Shown one piece after another: positions 9,810-18,215 of a DNA stretch of 64,000 nt. Each line of letters begins with the position of its first letter. Position 1 is the first letter of the stretch. The notes below the pieces were generated by a model. The model worked only from the letters and a program-made list of their open reading frames with translations. It had not been told where the DNA came from and searched no databases. Both the position numbers and the translations under genes were made by a program. Source of the DNA: Pseudomonas syringae (lineage in GTDB: Bacteria; Pseudomonadota; Gammaproteobacteria; Pseudomonadales; Pseudomonadaceae); assembly GCF_023278085.1 (NCBI RefSeq), contig NZ_CP066265.1, positions 2,448,501 to 2,512,500 on the forward strand, written 5' to 3'.

Positions 9810-9822
9810 TGAAATTCATTCA
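9810..9822. promoter_or_regulatory. Candidate MetR binding site upstream of metH
   Basis: TGAAATTCATTCA matches the enterobacterial MetR consensus TGAA-N5-TTCA exactly, including the central T seen in many sites. It lies 85 bases upstream of the metH start. MetR is the homocysteine-responsive activator of metH and metE in E. coli. That it acts here is inference. The rest of the 337-base gap between metH and the acyltransferase gene shows no gene, and I saw no cobalamin riboswitch core. Confidence 0.45.
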
Positions 9823-10062
9823 TGTTGCGAGACCGGGTCTTCTACGACGCTGCGCTGTTTCCGGCAAGCACTGTAGTTCACCGTGCTTAAAGGTACACAG
9901 GGCTGCAAGCCTTACGGAACATGGCCCGCGGCCATCGTCGTTTCCTGAACGAGAAGGGTTTTTGCGATCTTTTTTCTAAAAGCGCGGTCGGAAATGGGGC
10001 GCGCCATGCACCACGCGGTTTTCAGGTGCAGGGTTGATGGTCAGGCAGTAGAGGATTCAGTG

Positions 10063-11085
10063 ATGTTGATTTCGGTTCAGGCCTTACGGGCATTCGCTGC
10101 GTGGGTTGTAGTGTGTCACCACTTCATGCAGATTTTTTTTGACTTCAAGGCCAGTGGTCCCATCGGCCAGTTCTTTGTCTCCAAGGGCGCAGTCGGCGTC
10201 GATATTTTCTTCGTCATCAGCGGCCTGGTGATTTTTCTGTCTACGCAAAACAAAGAAATGCCCGCGCGGCGCTTCATCCTTCACCGCCTGATCAGAATTG
10301 TCCCGGCCTATTGGCTGTACACCGCCGCCATGGGGCTGTTGCTGCTGATCGCAGCGCCGATGCTGCCGCACCAGGTCATCGGCTGGCAGAACTTTCTCCT
10401 GTCGCTGATCTTCATTCCTTCGGAAAACCCGGGCGGCTATGGGCTGTACCCGACGCTCAACGTCGGCTGGACGCTCAATTACGAAATGTTCTTCTATCTA
10501 TTGTTTTCGATGGTATTTCTGTTCGAGCAACGCCATCGACCCCTGATCATTGCGGCGGCACTGTTCGCCGTCAGTGAAGTGCTGGCGAAGGCTGGTCTGA
10601 TCAGCCGCTTCTACGGCAATGACATTGTTTATGAGTTCCTGCTGGGTATCGGCATTGGCATCCTCTATCGCCGGGGCTTGATACGAAATGCTCTGTGGTT
10701 GCCGCTGGCGGGTATCGCCGTGGGGCTGTATGCGATCAACAACTTGACCAATGAGCAGCGGTTGCTCAACTGGGGCCTGCCCAGCGCGCTGATCGTGCTG
10801 TCGTGCATTTCCCTTGAACCGTACTTCAGAGGCAGCCGCCTGCTCAAAGTACTGGGGGACTGCTCCTATTCGGTGTACCTGCTGCATGTGCTGGTGCTGT
10901 ACGGGGGCTTGCTGATGGCGCAGCGCTTTGGCCTTAGTCCTTATGTGGTATTCGCGTTCTGCGTACCGATCATCGCCATCGGCGCATGGGTCAGCTACGA
11001 GTGGATCGAGAAGGGCCTTTATCAGCGAATAAAGGGTTGGCTGGACGGACGGCGGCAGGTCACCCACGCGCAGGCGTTATCCTGA
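10063..11085 (+). CDS. Acyltransferase family 3 integral membrane protein
   Basis: The 340-residue protein has about ten hydrophobic segments and the hallmarks of the acyltransferase-3 family: [16 protein letters not shown] near residue 10-25, with the conserved His in transmembrane helix 1, then [17 protein letters not shown] and [19 protein letters not shown]. These enzymes O-acylate sugars of surface polysaccharides, peptidoglycan or lipids. The ATG at 10063 has gagg 8 bases upstream. Longer in-frame starts from 9994 give a non-membrane extension unlike the family. It is a lone gene between metH and nfuA, with no polysaccharide cluster nearby, so the acceptor cannot be inferred. Confidence 0.85.
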   Translation: MLISVQALRAFAAWVVVCHHFMQIFFDFKASGPIGQFFVSKGAVGVDIFFVISGLVIFLSTQNKEMPARRFILHRLIRIVPAYWLYTAAMGLLLLIAAPMLPHQVIGWQNFLLSLIFIPSENPGGYGLYPTLNVGWTLNYEMFFYLLFSMVFLFEQRHRPLIIAAALFAVSEVLAKAGLISRFYGNDIVYEFLLGIGIGILYRRGLIRNALWLPLAGIAVGLYAINNLTNEQRLLNWGLPSALIVLSCISLEPYFRGSRLLKVLGDCSYSVYLLHVLVLYGGLLMAQRFGLSPYVVFAFCVPIIAIGAWVSYEWIEKGLYQRIKGWLDGRRQVTHAQALS

Positions 11086-11155
11086 CAAAAATACTAGGAC
11101 TTTGTGCGCAGCGGTCGATTGGCGTAAACTGCACGCACGTCTGCGAGGAATTTTC

Positions 11156-11749
11156 ATGACCGCTATCACTATTACCGATGCCGCCCACGATTATCTGGCC
11201 GATCTGCTGGAAAAGCAGAATACCCCAGGCATCGGCATCCGCGTGTTTATCACCCAGCCCGGCACTCAGTACGCCGAAACCTGCATTGCCTACTGCAAGC
11301 CGGGCGAAGAAAAACCTGATGACAAGGCCATCGGCCTGAAAAGCTTCACGGCCTGGATCGACGGCTTCAGTGAGGCTTTCCTGGATGATGCCGTCGTCGA
11401 CTACGCCACCGACCGCATGGGCGGCCAGTTGACCATCAAGGCTCCGAACGCCAAGGTTCCGATGGTCAATGCCGACAGTCCGATCAACGAGCGGATCAAT
11501 TATTACCTGCAAACCGAGATCAACCCCGGCCTTGCCAGCCACGGTGGTCAGGTCACCCTGATCGACGTGGTTGAAGAAGAAGCGAAGAATATCGCCGTTC
11601 TGCAATTCGGCGGCGGTTGCCAGGGTTGTGGCCAGGCCGACGTCACCCTGAGGGAAGGTATTGAGCGCACGTTGCTTGAGCGCATTCCCGAGCTGTCGGG
11701 CGTTCGCGATGTCACCGACCACACACAGAAAGAAAACGCTTACTACTGA
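11156..11749 (+). CDS. nfuA: Fe-S biogenesis scaffold/carrier protein NfuA
   Basis: The 197-residue protein has an N-terminal degenerate A-type (HesB/IscA-like) domain (about 1-95) and a C-terminal Nfu domain (about 105-185) with the CxxC cluster ligands Cys155 and Cys158 in [14 protein letters not shown]. Dimers hold a 4Fe-4S cluster at the interface and deliver it to apo-proteins, mainly under oxidative stress or iron limitation. The ATG at 11156 follows GAGGAA at six bases spacing. In-frame codons upstream to 11102 lack a ribosome-binding site. A strong terminator follows at once, so it is a single-gene unit. Confidence 0.96.
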   Translation: MTAITITDAAHDYLADLLEKQNTPGIGIRVFITQPGTQYAETCIAYCKPGEEKPDDKAIGLKSFTAWIDGFSEAFLDDAVVDYATDRMGGQLTIKAPNAKVPMVNADSPINERINYYLQTEINPGLASHGGQVTLIDVVEEEAKNIAVLQFGGGCQGCGQADVTLREGIERTLLERIPELSGVRDVTDHTQKENAYY

Positions 11750-11769
11750 GGCGTTTCTGCTACATAAAT

Positions 11770-11799
11770 AAAACGCTCTGGCCTGGCCAGGGCGTTTTT
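11770..11799. terminator. Intrinsic terminator between nfuA and liuD
   Basis: Twelve-base arms (aaaacgctctgg / ccagggcgtttt, one wobble) flank a cctgg loop, followed by a T-run on the plus strand and preceded by an A-run that gives a T-run on the minus strand. It probably terminates nfuA and the convergent liu operon. Confidence 0.85.
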
Positions 11800-11816
11800 G
11801 TTTGCAGCGAGGGTAC

Positions 11817-13766
11817 TCAAGCCATCTCCACCAGCACCGCGCCTTCATTGACCATCTCGCCCTCGCGGCAGTACAAACCAGTGATCACCCCGGCGCTGGC
11901 TGCGCGAATGCTGTGCTCCATCTTCATCGCCTCCAGCACGACCAGTTGTGCGCCTGCGTCGACGGTCTGTCCTGCCTCGACCAGCACGCGCACGATGCTG
12001 CCATTCATGGGCGCAATCAGGCTGCCTTGCTGATCGTGACCAGGCTCGGCCTCGGCAATCGGGTCGGCTTGAACAATGGTGTGCAGATCGCCCTGCCATT
12101 TGAGATAAAGCGTAGCGCCGCGTCTGATAGCCAGATGCTGATGGCGCACCCCGTCGCGATCAATGCGCAGCTGCTCCCCATCCAGCCTGAACAATGATGC
12201 GCTGCTGCTGTGCAAGCGGACGGCTCGGGTATGACCATTGCAAACTAATTGAAGATCGGTCTCTGCTGGCATTCCTGCACGGAAGCCGTTCATGGCCGAC
12301 CAGGGTGAGTGCGGGTCGGCTGGATTGATGCGCGCCGGTTCGCTTTGGCTGAACGCTTCGCCAGCCGCCTGCCAGAAGGCCTCGCTGAGTTCGATGGTGT
12401 CGGGCAGCAGTTGCGATTGGTGGCGCGGGATGAAGCCGGTATCCAGCTCGGCGGCGGCAAATGCCGGATGGGCAATGATGCGCCGCAAGAACGCCAGGTT
12501 GGTCCTGACGCCGCCCACGGCGAATTCGTCGAGCATGCCCAGCAGGCGCAGACGCGCCTCTTCACGGGTCTCGCCCCAGGCGATCAGCTTGCCGAGCATC
12601 GGGTCGTAAAAGGGCGAAACGCTGTCACCCTCGGCCACGCCGCTGTCCACACGCCTGCCAACGCCATGGGCGGGCTCGCGATACAGATTCAGTGTCCCGG
12701 TCGCGGGCAGGAAGTCGTTGGCCGGGTCTTCGGCGTAGAGCCGGACTTCGATGGCATGACCGATCAGCGGAACCTGCTCCTGAGTGATCGGCAGGGGTTC
12801 ACCGCGCGCCACGCGGATCTGCCACTCGACCAGATCCAGCCCTGTGATGTATTCGGTCACCGGGTGTTCGACCTGCAGGCGGGTATTCATCTCCATGAAG
12901 AAGAACTCGCCGCGTGCGTCGAGCAGGAACTCCACAGTACCTGCGCCCACGTAGCCAATCGCCTGGGCGGCCTTGACTGCCGCTTCGCCCATGGCCCGGC
13001 GCAGTTCAGTCGTCAGGCCCGGTGCAGGCGCTTCTTCGACCACTTTCTGGTGGCGGCGCTGAATGGAGCAGTCGCGCTCGTTGAGGTACAGGCAATGACC
13101 GTGCTGATCGGCAAACACCTGAATCTCGACATGACGCGGTGACAACACGTATTTTTCCACCAGCATTCGTGCATCGCCGAACGACGACTGCGCCTCACGC
13201 TGAGCGGAGGCCAGCGCTTCGGTCAGTTCGCTGGCCTGTTCCACCACTTTCATGCCTTTGCCACCGCCGCCAGCGGTCGCTTTCAGCAATACCGGATAGC
13301 CAATGCGTTCGGCAGCCGCAGCGAATGTTTCGATATCCTGCGCCGCGCCGTGATAGCCCGGCACCAACGGCACGCCAGCTTTTTCCATCAATGATTTTGC
13401 TGCGGATTTGCTGCCCATGGCATCGATGGCCGAGGCGGGCGGGCCGAGAAAAATCAGCCCTGCGTCTTTAATGGCCCGCGCGAAATCAGCATTTTCCGAC
13501 AGAAAACCGTAACCGGGATGGATCGCCTGCGCGCCGCTAGACCGTGCGGCGTCGATCAGCTTGTCGATCATCAGGTAGCTGTCAGTCGCCTTGCTTCCAC
13601 CCAGATCCACGCAGACATCGGCTTCACGGCTGTGACGTGCCTCCCGATCAATGGCGCTGTGCACGGCCACCGTGGTCAGGCCCATTCTTTTTGCGCTGCG
13701 CATGATGCGACAGGCTATTTCGCCTCGATTGGCGATCAGTAGCGTGTTCAGCTCGGGCAAGCTCAT
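11817..13766 (-). CDS. liuD: Methylcrotonoyl-CoA carboxylase alpha (biotin) subunit
   Basis: The 649-residue subunit has a biotin carboxylase domain (about 1-450, opening LLIANRGEIACRI, with the glycine-rich ATP loop KATAGGGGKGMKVV and FMEMNTRLQVEHPVTE), a linker region, and a C-terminal biotinyl domain with VVLEAMKMEHS, where Lys615 is the biotin attachment site. With LiuB it carboxylates 3-methylcrotonyl-CoA in leucine breakdown. Its ATG overlaps the liuC stop by four bases, with AAGGA inside liuC as ribosome-binding site. Acetyl- or propionyl-CoA carboxylase subunits look alike, but the operon context decides the call. Confidence 0.93.
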   Translation of the reverse strand: MSLPELNTLLIANRGEIACRIMRSAKRMGLTTVAVHSAIDREARHSREADVCVDLGGSKATDSYLMIDKLIDAARSSGAQAIHPGYGFLSENADFARAIKDAGLIFLGPPASAIDAMGSKSAAKSLMEKAGVPLVPGYHGAAQDIETFAAAAERIGYPVLLKATAGGGGKGMKVVEQASELTEALASAQREAQSSFGDARMLVEKYVLSPRHVEIQVFADQHGHCLYLNERDCSIQRRHQKVVEEAPAPGLTTELRRAMGEAAVKAAQAIGYVGAGTVEFLLDARGEFFFMEMNTRLQVEHPVTEYITGLDLVEWQIRVARGEPLPITQEQVPLIGHAIEVRLYAEDPANDFLPATGTLNLYREPAHGVGRRVDSGVAEGDSVSPFYDPMLGKLIAWGETREEARLRLLGMLDEFAVGGVRTNLAFLRRIIAHPAFAAAELDTGFIPRHQSQLLPDTIELSEAFWQAAGEAFSQSEPARINPADPHSPWSAMNGFRAGMPAETDLQLVCNGHTRAVRLHSSSASLFRLDGEQLRIDRDGVRHQHLAIRRGATLYLKWQGDLHTIVQADPIAEAEPGHDQQGSLIAPMNGSIVRVLVEAGQTVDAGAQLVVLEAMKMEHSIRAASAGVITGLYCREGEMVNEGAVLVEMA

Positions 13767-14617
13767 GATTGCGAATCCTTGTGTGTTTCGGTCAGGGCAG
13801 GGCGTTCGCCAGGATGCTCATCCGGCGTGCTCTGCCAGCCGGGCGCGCGCTTTTGCAGAAAGGCGCGCAGGCCTTCCTGACCTTCGGCGCTGGTGCGGAT
13901 GCGGGCAATGGCGCTTTCGCAGTAACGACGCAACGCAGGCGTCAACTCGCCGCTGCCCACCTCGCGCAGCAATTCTTTGCTGACGCGCATGGCCTGCGGG
14001 CTGTTGAGCAGCAGGTTCTCGATCCATTCAAGCGTTCGCGCTTCCAGCTCGGTGCCCGCATAGCACTCGGCAATCAGGCCGATCTGCTGTGCGCGCCGGC
14101 CGTCGAAGCGTTCCGCGGTCAGTGCATAACGCCGTGCTGCGCGTTCGCCTATGGCTTGAACCACAAACGGGCTGATAACCGCCGGAGCGAGGCCGATGCG
14201 TACTTCTGAAAGGCAGAACTGCGCGTCCTCGGCAGCGATAGCCATGTCGCAGCAACTGATCAGGCCCAGCGCACCGCCAAAGGCTGCGCCCTGAACCACG
14301 GCCAGCGTGGGCAGCTTCAATCTGGCGAGGGTGTACATCAGCTCCGCCAGCTCCCGTGCATCGTCCAGATTGGTGTTGTAATCCATATCGGCGGCCTGCT
14401 GCATCCAGGCCAGATCAGCGCCCGCACTGAAGTGTCGGCCGCGGCCACGGAGCAGCAGAAAACGCAGGCTGGAATTGGCTTGTACCTGGTCCAGCGCGAT
14501 GATCAGTTCGCGAATCATCTGCGCATTGAATGCGTTGTTCTTGTCCGCACGGTTCAGCCACAGGGTGGCGAAACCTCGCGGGTCTTCGAGCAGTTCTATG
14601 GTGGCGAATGAGGTCAT
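13763..14617 (-). CDS. liuC: Methylglutaconyl-CoA (gamma-carboxygeranoyl-CoA type) hydratase
   Basis: The 284-residue protein belongs to the crotonase family. The oxyanion-hole segments are visible as HFSAGADLAWM and VQGAAFGGALGLISCCDMAIA, and LSEVRIGLAPAVISPFV is the usual helix around the acid/base region. It hydrates 3-methylglutaconyl-CoA to HMG-CoA, the step after the carboxylase. The ATG at 14617 follows GGGGAAA. It starts 14 bases after the liuB stop and its TGA overlaps the liuD ATG. The C-terminal tail of about 20 residues after APGWQSTP is polar and slightly longer than usual for the family, extending to the overlap. Confidence 0.92.
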   Translation of the reverse strand: MTSFATIELLEDPRGFATLWLNRADKNNAFNAQMIRELIIALDQVQANSSLRFLLLRGRGRHFSAGADLAWMQQAADMDYNTNLDDARELAELMYTLARLKLPTLAVVQGAAFGGALGLISCCDMAIAAEDAQFCLSEVRIGLAPAVISPFVVQAIGERAARRYALTAERFDGRRAQQIGLIAECYAGTELEARTLEWIENLLLNSPQAMRVSKELLREVGSGELTPALRRYCESAIARIRTSAEGQEGLRAFLQKRAPGWQSTPDEHPGERPALTETHKDSQS

Positions 14618-14631
14618 GGTGATTTCCCCGC

Positions 14632-16239
14632 TTACATGCGGAACAGGCCAAAGGTCGTGGGTTCGATGGGCGCATTGAGCGAAGCGGAGAGGGCCAGCGC
14701 CAGTATCTCGCGGGTCTGCGCCGGGTCGATGACGCCGTCGTCCCACAGGCGGGCGCTGGAGTAATACGGATGGCCCTGATGTTCATACTGATCGAGGATC
14801 GGCTGTTTCAGCTCGGCCTGTTGTTGCGGGCTGAAGGCCTGCCCTGCGCGTTCAGCCTGTTCGCACTTGACCTGCACCAGCACGCCGGCCGCCTGCTCGC
14901 CACCCATCACGCCGATTCTCGCGTTGGGCCACATCCACAGAAAACGCGGGTCGTAAGCGCGGCCGCACATGCCGTAGTTGCCAGCCCCGAAACTGCCACC
15001 GATGATCACCGTGAATTTCGGCACCCTGGCGCAGGCTACGGCGGTGACCAGCTTGGCGCCATGCTTGGCGATGCCACCCGCTTCGTACTTCTGACCGACC
15101 ATGAAACCAGTGATGTTCTGCAGAAACAGCAGCGGAATCCCGCGCTGGCAGGCCAGTTCGATGAAATGCGCGCCTTTCTGGGCGGCTTCGGCGAAGAGGA
15201 TGCCGTTATTGGCCAGAATGGCGATCGGGTAACCGTGCAGATGCGCAAAACCGCAGACCAGCGTGGTGCCGAACAGCGCCTTGAACTCATCAAGGACCGA
15301 GCCGTCCACCAGTCGGGCGATGATTTCCCGTACATCAAACGGCTGTTTGGTGTCGGTCGGAATAATGCCGTACAGCTCGTCACTGGCGTAGAGCGGGGCA
15401 ACGGGGGTGATGACGTTCAACTGACCCTGCTTGCGCCAGTTGAGGTTGGCGATACTGCGCCGTGCCAGCGCCAGTGCGTGTTCGTCGCTCTCAGCGTAAT
15501 GATCGGCAACCCCGGACGTGCGGCAATGCACGTCGGCACCGCCCAGGTCCTCGGCGCTCACTACTTCGCCGGTGGCGGCTTTGACCAGTGGCGGCCCGGC
15601 CAGAAAGATTGTGGCTTGCTGGCGTACCATGATCGCTTCGTCGGCCATCGCCGGTACATAGGCCCCGCCTGCTGTGCAGGAGCCCATGACCACGGCGATC
15701 TGGGCAATGCCCTGGGCACTCATGTTGGCCTGATTGAAGAAGATTCGCCCGAAGTGCTCGCGATCCGGAAACACCTCGTCCTGACGTGGCAGGTTGGCAC
15801 CGCCGGAGTCCACCAGATAGATGCATGGCAGGCGATTCTGCTGGGCGATGGTCTGCGCCCGCAGGTGTTTTTTGACCGTCAGCGGGTAATAGGAGCCGCC
15901 TTTCACCGTGGCATCGTTGGCGATAATCATGCATTCGACGCCTTCGACGCGGCCGATGCCGGCAATGACACCGGCCGCCGGGACGTCTTCGCCATACACG
16001 TCGTGCGCGGCCAACTGGCCGATTTCCAGAAACGGCGAGCCCGTGTCCAGCAAGCGATTGATGCGTTCGCGCGGCAGCAACTTGCCACGCGAGGTATGGC
16101 GTTCCTGGGCTTTTGGCCCACCGCCTTGGCGGACAGTGTTCAGCAGGCTGCGCAAGTTTTCGACCTGTTGCAGCAACGCGGCATGGTTGAGCGAAAACTC
16201 TGCGGAACGCGGGTTGATGCGGGTGTGCAGGATGGCCAT
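14632..16239 (-). CDS. liuB: Methylcrotonoyl-CoA carboxylase beta (carboxyltransferase) subunit
   Basis: The 535-residue subunit is a carboxyltransferase of the crotonase-like superfamily with N- and C-terminal halves. Typical segments are [21 protein letters not shown] near the N-terminus, [30 protein letters not shown] in the acyl-CoA half, and [38 protein letters not shown] in the carboxybiotin half. It moves the carboxyl group from LiuD biotin to 3-methylcrotonyl-CoA. The ATG at 16239 has GGAGT upstream. A longer in-frame extension from 16404 is antisense-like and lies inside liuA. The gap to liuA is 13 bases. Confidence 0.95.
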   Translation of the reverse strand: MAILHTRINPRSAEFSLNHAALLQQVENLRSLLNTVRQGGGPKAQERHTSRGKLLPRERINRLLDTGSPFLEIGQLAAHDVYGEDVPAAGVIAGIGRVEGVECMIIANDATVKGGSYYPLTVKKHLRAQTIAQQNRLPCIYLVDSGGANLPRQDEVFPDREHFGRIFFNQANMSAQGIAQIAVVMGSCTAGGAYVPAMADEAIMVRQQATIFLAGPPLVKAATGEVVSAEDLGGADVHCRTSGVADHYAESDEHALALARRSIANLNWRKQGQLNVITPVAPLYASDELYGIIPTDTKQPFDVREIIARLVDGSVLDEFKALFGTTLVCGFAHLHGYPIAILANNGILFAEAAQKGAHFIELACQRGIPLLFLQNITGFMVGQKYEAGGIAKHGAKLVTAVACARVPKFTVIIGGSFGAGNYGMCGRAYDPRFLWMWPNARIGVMGGEQAAGVLVQVKCEQAERAGQAFSPQQQAELKQPILDQYEHQGHPYYSSARLWDDGVIDPAQTREILALALSASLNAPIEPTTFGLFRM

Positions 16240-16252
16240 GAGGACTCCGGAA

Positions 16253-17416
16253 TCAACGGGTTTCGTTGAACAGTTCGCGACCAATGAGCATGCGGCGTAT
16301 TTCGCTGGTGCCTGCGCCGATCTCGTAGAGCTTGGCGTCGCGTAACAGTCGACCGGCCGGAAACTCGTTGATGTAGCCATTGCCGCCGAGAATCTGAATG
16401 GCATCCAGCGCCATCTGGGTGGCCCGCTCGGCGCTGTACAGGATCACGCCTGCCGCATCCTTGCGCGTGGTTTCGCCACGATCACAGGCCTGGGCGACGG
16501 CATACAGATAGGCCCGGCTGGCGTTGAGCTGGGTGTACATGTCGGCAACCTTGCCCTGAATCAGCTGAAACTCGCCGATGCTCTGGCCGAACTGCTTGCG
16601 GTCATGAATGTAGGGGACGACCACGTCCATGCAGGCCTGCATGATGCCGGTCGGCCCGCCCGAGAGCACCACGCGCTCGTAATCCAGGCCGCTCATTAGC
16701 ACCCGGACGCCGCCGTCGAGCACGCCCAGCAGGTTTTCTTCCGGCACCTCGACATCGTCGAAGAACAGTTCGCAGGTGTTGGAGCCGCGCATGCCCAGCT
16801 TGTCGAACTTGCTGCCGCGAGAAAATCCTTTCCAGTCGCGTTCGACGATGAACGCGCTGATGCCATGCGCTGCTTTCTCCAGGTCGGTCTTGGCGTAGAT
16901 CACATACGTGTTGGCGTCCGGCCCGTTGGTGATCCAGGTTTTGCTGCCGTTGAGGATATAGCGGTCGCCACGCTTGTCGGCCCGCAGCTTCATCGACACC
17001 ACGTCCGAGCCCGCATTGGGTTCGCTCATGGCCAGTGCGCCAACGTGTTCGCCGCTGATCAGCCTTGGCAGGTAACGGGCTTTCTGCTCGGGGTTGCCGT
17101 TACGGTTGATCTGGTTGACGCACAGGTTCGAGTGCGCGCCGTAGGACAACGCTACCGACGCCGAGCCACGACTGATCTCTTCCATGGCCACCACATGCGC
17201 CAGATACCCGAGACCCGCGCCGCCGTACTCTTCACTAACAGTGATGCCCAGCACGCCCATTTCACCGAATTTGCGCCACATGTCGGCCGGGAACAGGTTG
17301 TCCTTGTCGATCTGTGCGGCGCGAGGGGTGAGCTCTGCAGCGACGAACGATTGCAACTGATCGCGGAGCATGTCGATGGTTTCGCCCAAGGCGAAGTTCA
17401 GGCTGGGGTAACTCAT
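16253..17416 (-). CDS. liuA: Isovaleryl-CoA dehydrogenase
   Basis: The 387-residue flavoenzyme shows the standard acyl-CoA dehydrogenase layout: N-terminal helical domain, middle beta domain with [15 protein letters not shown] and [18 protein letters not shown], and C-terminal helical domain with [43 protein letters not shown]. It oxidises isovaleryl-CoA to 3-methylcrotonyl-CoA and passes electrons to ETF. It is the first gene of liuABCD, with AGGA upstream of the ATG and a perfect LiuR-like operator about 55 bases before the start. Confidence 0.94.
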   Translation of the reverse strand: MSYPSLNFALGETIDMLRDQLQSFVAAELTPRAAQIDKDNLFPADMWRKFGEMGVLGITVSEEYGGAGLGYLAHVVAMEEISRGSASVALSYGAHSNLCVNQINRNGNPEQKARYLPRLISGEHVGALAMSEPNAGSDVVSMKLRADKRGDRYILNGSKTWITNGPDANTYVIYAKTDLEKAAHGISAFIVERDWKGFSRGSKFDKLGMRGSNTCELFFDDVEVPEENLLGVLDGGVRVLMSGLDYERVVLSGGPTGIMQACMDVVVPYIHDRKQFGQSIGEFQLIQGKVADMYTQLNASRAYLYAVAQACDRGETTRKDAAGVILYSAERATQMALDAIQILGGNGYINEFPAGRLLRDAKLYEIGAGTSEIRRMLIGRELFNETR

Positions 17417-17470
17417 GGGCAGCGTTCCTGTTTTATTCTTGGATGTCGTTCTGAACGATTGGCTATGACC

Positions 17471-17486
17471 TTTACGTTAACGTAAA
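17471..17486. promoter_or_regulatory. LiuR-like operator upstream of liuA
   Basis: TTTACGTTAACGTAAA is a perfect 16-base palindrome. It resembles the MerR-family LiuR motif reported for proteobacterial leucine-degradation genes (recalled, not searched). A TTGACA lies just upstream on the minus strand (17502-17507), a candidate -35. A related sequence precedes liuR itself. Confidence 0.75.
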
Positions 17487-17583
17487 CCTGAGAGTGTGCA
17501 CTGTCAACGTTCTGTTTAACACCTGTAGGAGCGTCAGGAGGTTGCGGTGCTGACCGGCGAGCTTCGGGCAAGAAGGGGATACG

Positions 17584-17610
17584 TGACGCGGAGCGTTGGT
17601 ACGAGCGTCA
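17584..17610. repeat. Degenerate REP-like inverted repeat
   Basis: TGACGC and GCGTCA flank 15 bases containing gagcg and gagcg-like halves. The layout resembles the short palindromic repeats scattered between P. syringae genes, recognised from memory. The copy number in this genome cannot be judged here. Confidence 0.35.
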
Positions 17611-17647
17611 TCCGTGCAAGGAAGGCCGGTGAAATCCAGGAAAGCAC

Positions 17648-17671
17648 GAAGGGGAGCCTGGGCTCCCCTTC
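17648..17671. terminator. Strong hairpin with ten-base arms
   Basis: GAAGGGGAGC and GCTCCCCTTC pair perfectly around a ctgg loop. It lies 11 bases beyond the stop codon of the small minus-strand reading frame at 17683-17916 and could terminate it, although the minus-strand T-tract is poor. A T-run occurs about 20 bases later on the plus strand. Confidence 0.5.
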
Positions 17672-17682
17672 AAGTTCTATTG

Positions 17683-17916
17683 CTATGCTCTTTTTTGTTT
17701 GTCGGGAGGCCTGTTGTTGTTTTTGGCGACCTGTCCCTTCACATCTTTTTTGAGCGATCCACATACGGGATCAAGAGCAAACGTATTTTTTTGAGCGCTG
17801 ATGCCACTTTCATCGTATCGATCCAACCAGTACGGGGGCTGCCTCGGGGCAGTTTTATTGTTCTCTGTCTGGCTGCGAACGGCCTGCAGGGCAAGTCGTT
17901 CAGAAAAGCTATCCAC
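17683..17916 (-). CDS. Possible small orphan protein, 77 residues
   Basis: The frame opens with GTG (VDSFSERLALQAVRSQTENN) and ends in a basic tail (PPDKQKRA, TAG stop). It is hydrophilic, with no membrane segment. A GGAG overlaps the start rather than preceding it, so initiation is poorly supported. The frame is open for 15 further codons upstream without a start codon. In favour: a strong hairpin follows the stop. Against: no recognised homology and an atypical neighbourhood. It may be a degraded gene end rather than a live gene. Confidence 0.25.
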   Translation of the reverse strand: MDSFSERLALQAVRSQTENNKTAPRQPPYWLDRYDESGISAQKNTFALDPVCGSLKKDVKGQVAKNNNRPPDKQKRA

Positions 17917-18130
17917 TCCAAAAAAATCTGTTAGCTGCGTCTCTGTCCGTGTTGTTCTTGTTATGTCAGAGTCGATACGTATTGTTTTTATTGGGTTGCT
18001 GCGTGCTTTTATTCTTGTTGTACAAAGGATATAGCAGGACCCGTGCCAGTTTTTTCAAAGCCCCTGAAACCGGGCATTTGCGGTTTTTTTCGGGCATCGG
18101 GTCGTCTGATTCTGTTGTCGGTTGTTTCCG

Positions 18131-18200
18131 TGTTACCCGTTTGTCTCGACAGGACGCAGTCAGGGTAACACTCCGCGACAACGTGTCGCACCCTGTTACC
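18131..18200. repeat. Nested inverted repeats next to the liuE 3' end
   Basis: Three related arms alternate: TGTTACCC (18131-18138), GGGTAACA (18163-18170) and TGTTACC (18194-18200). Between the last two lies GCGACA-acg-TGTCGC (18175-18189), so that GGTAACA-N4-GCGACA-N3-TGTCGC-N4-TGTTACC is symmetric over 37 bases. A small TGTC-tc-GACA dyad sits between the first two arms. It could fold as alternative hairpins or bind a dimeric protein. There is no T-tract. Confidence 0.7.
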
Positions 18201-18215
18201 GACCGGTGACGGTTG

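Larger units (their letters stand above)
17521..18215. other. 695-base interval between liuA promoter and liuE, repeat-rich
   Basis: No recognised gene. Contents, in order: a degenerate REP-like inverted repeat (TGACGC / GCGTCA, 17584-17610); a strong hairpin (17648-17671); a possible small minus-strand reading frame (17683-17916); an AT-richer stretch around 17930-18100 that includes an unassigned 43-codon minus-strand frame (17966-18097, MPEKNRKCPVSGALKK...); and a nested set of inverted repeats (18131-18200). Base composition is lower in GC than in neighbouring genes. The interval separates liuE from the rest of the liu genes and may mark an old insertion or rearrangement. Confidence 0.6.

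Noticed and set aside
14770-16269. 499-codon plus-strand frame opposite liuB
   Set aside because: Antisense shadow of a conserved carboxyltransferase gene.
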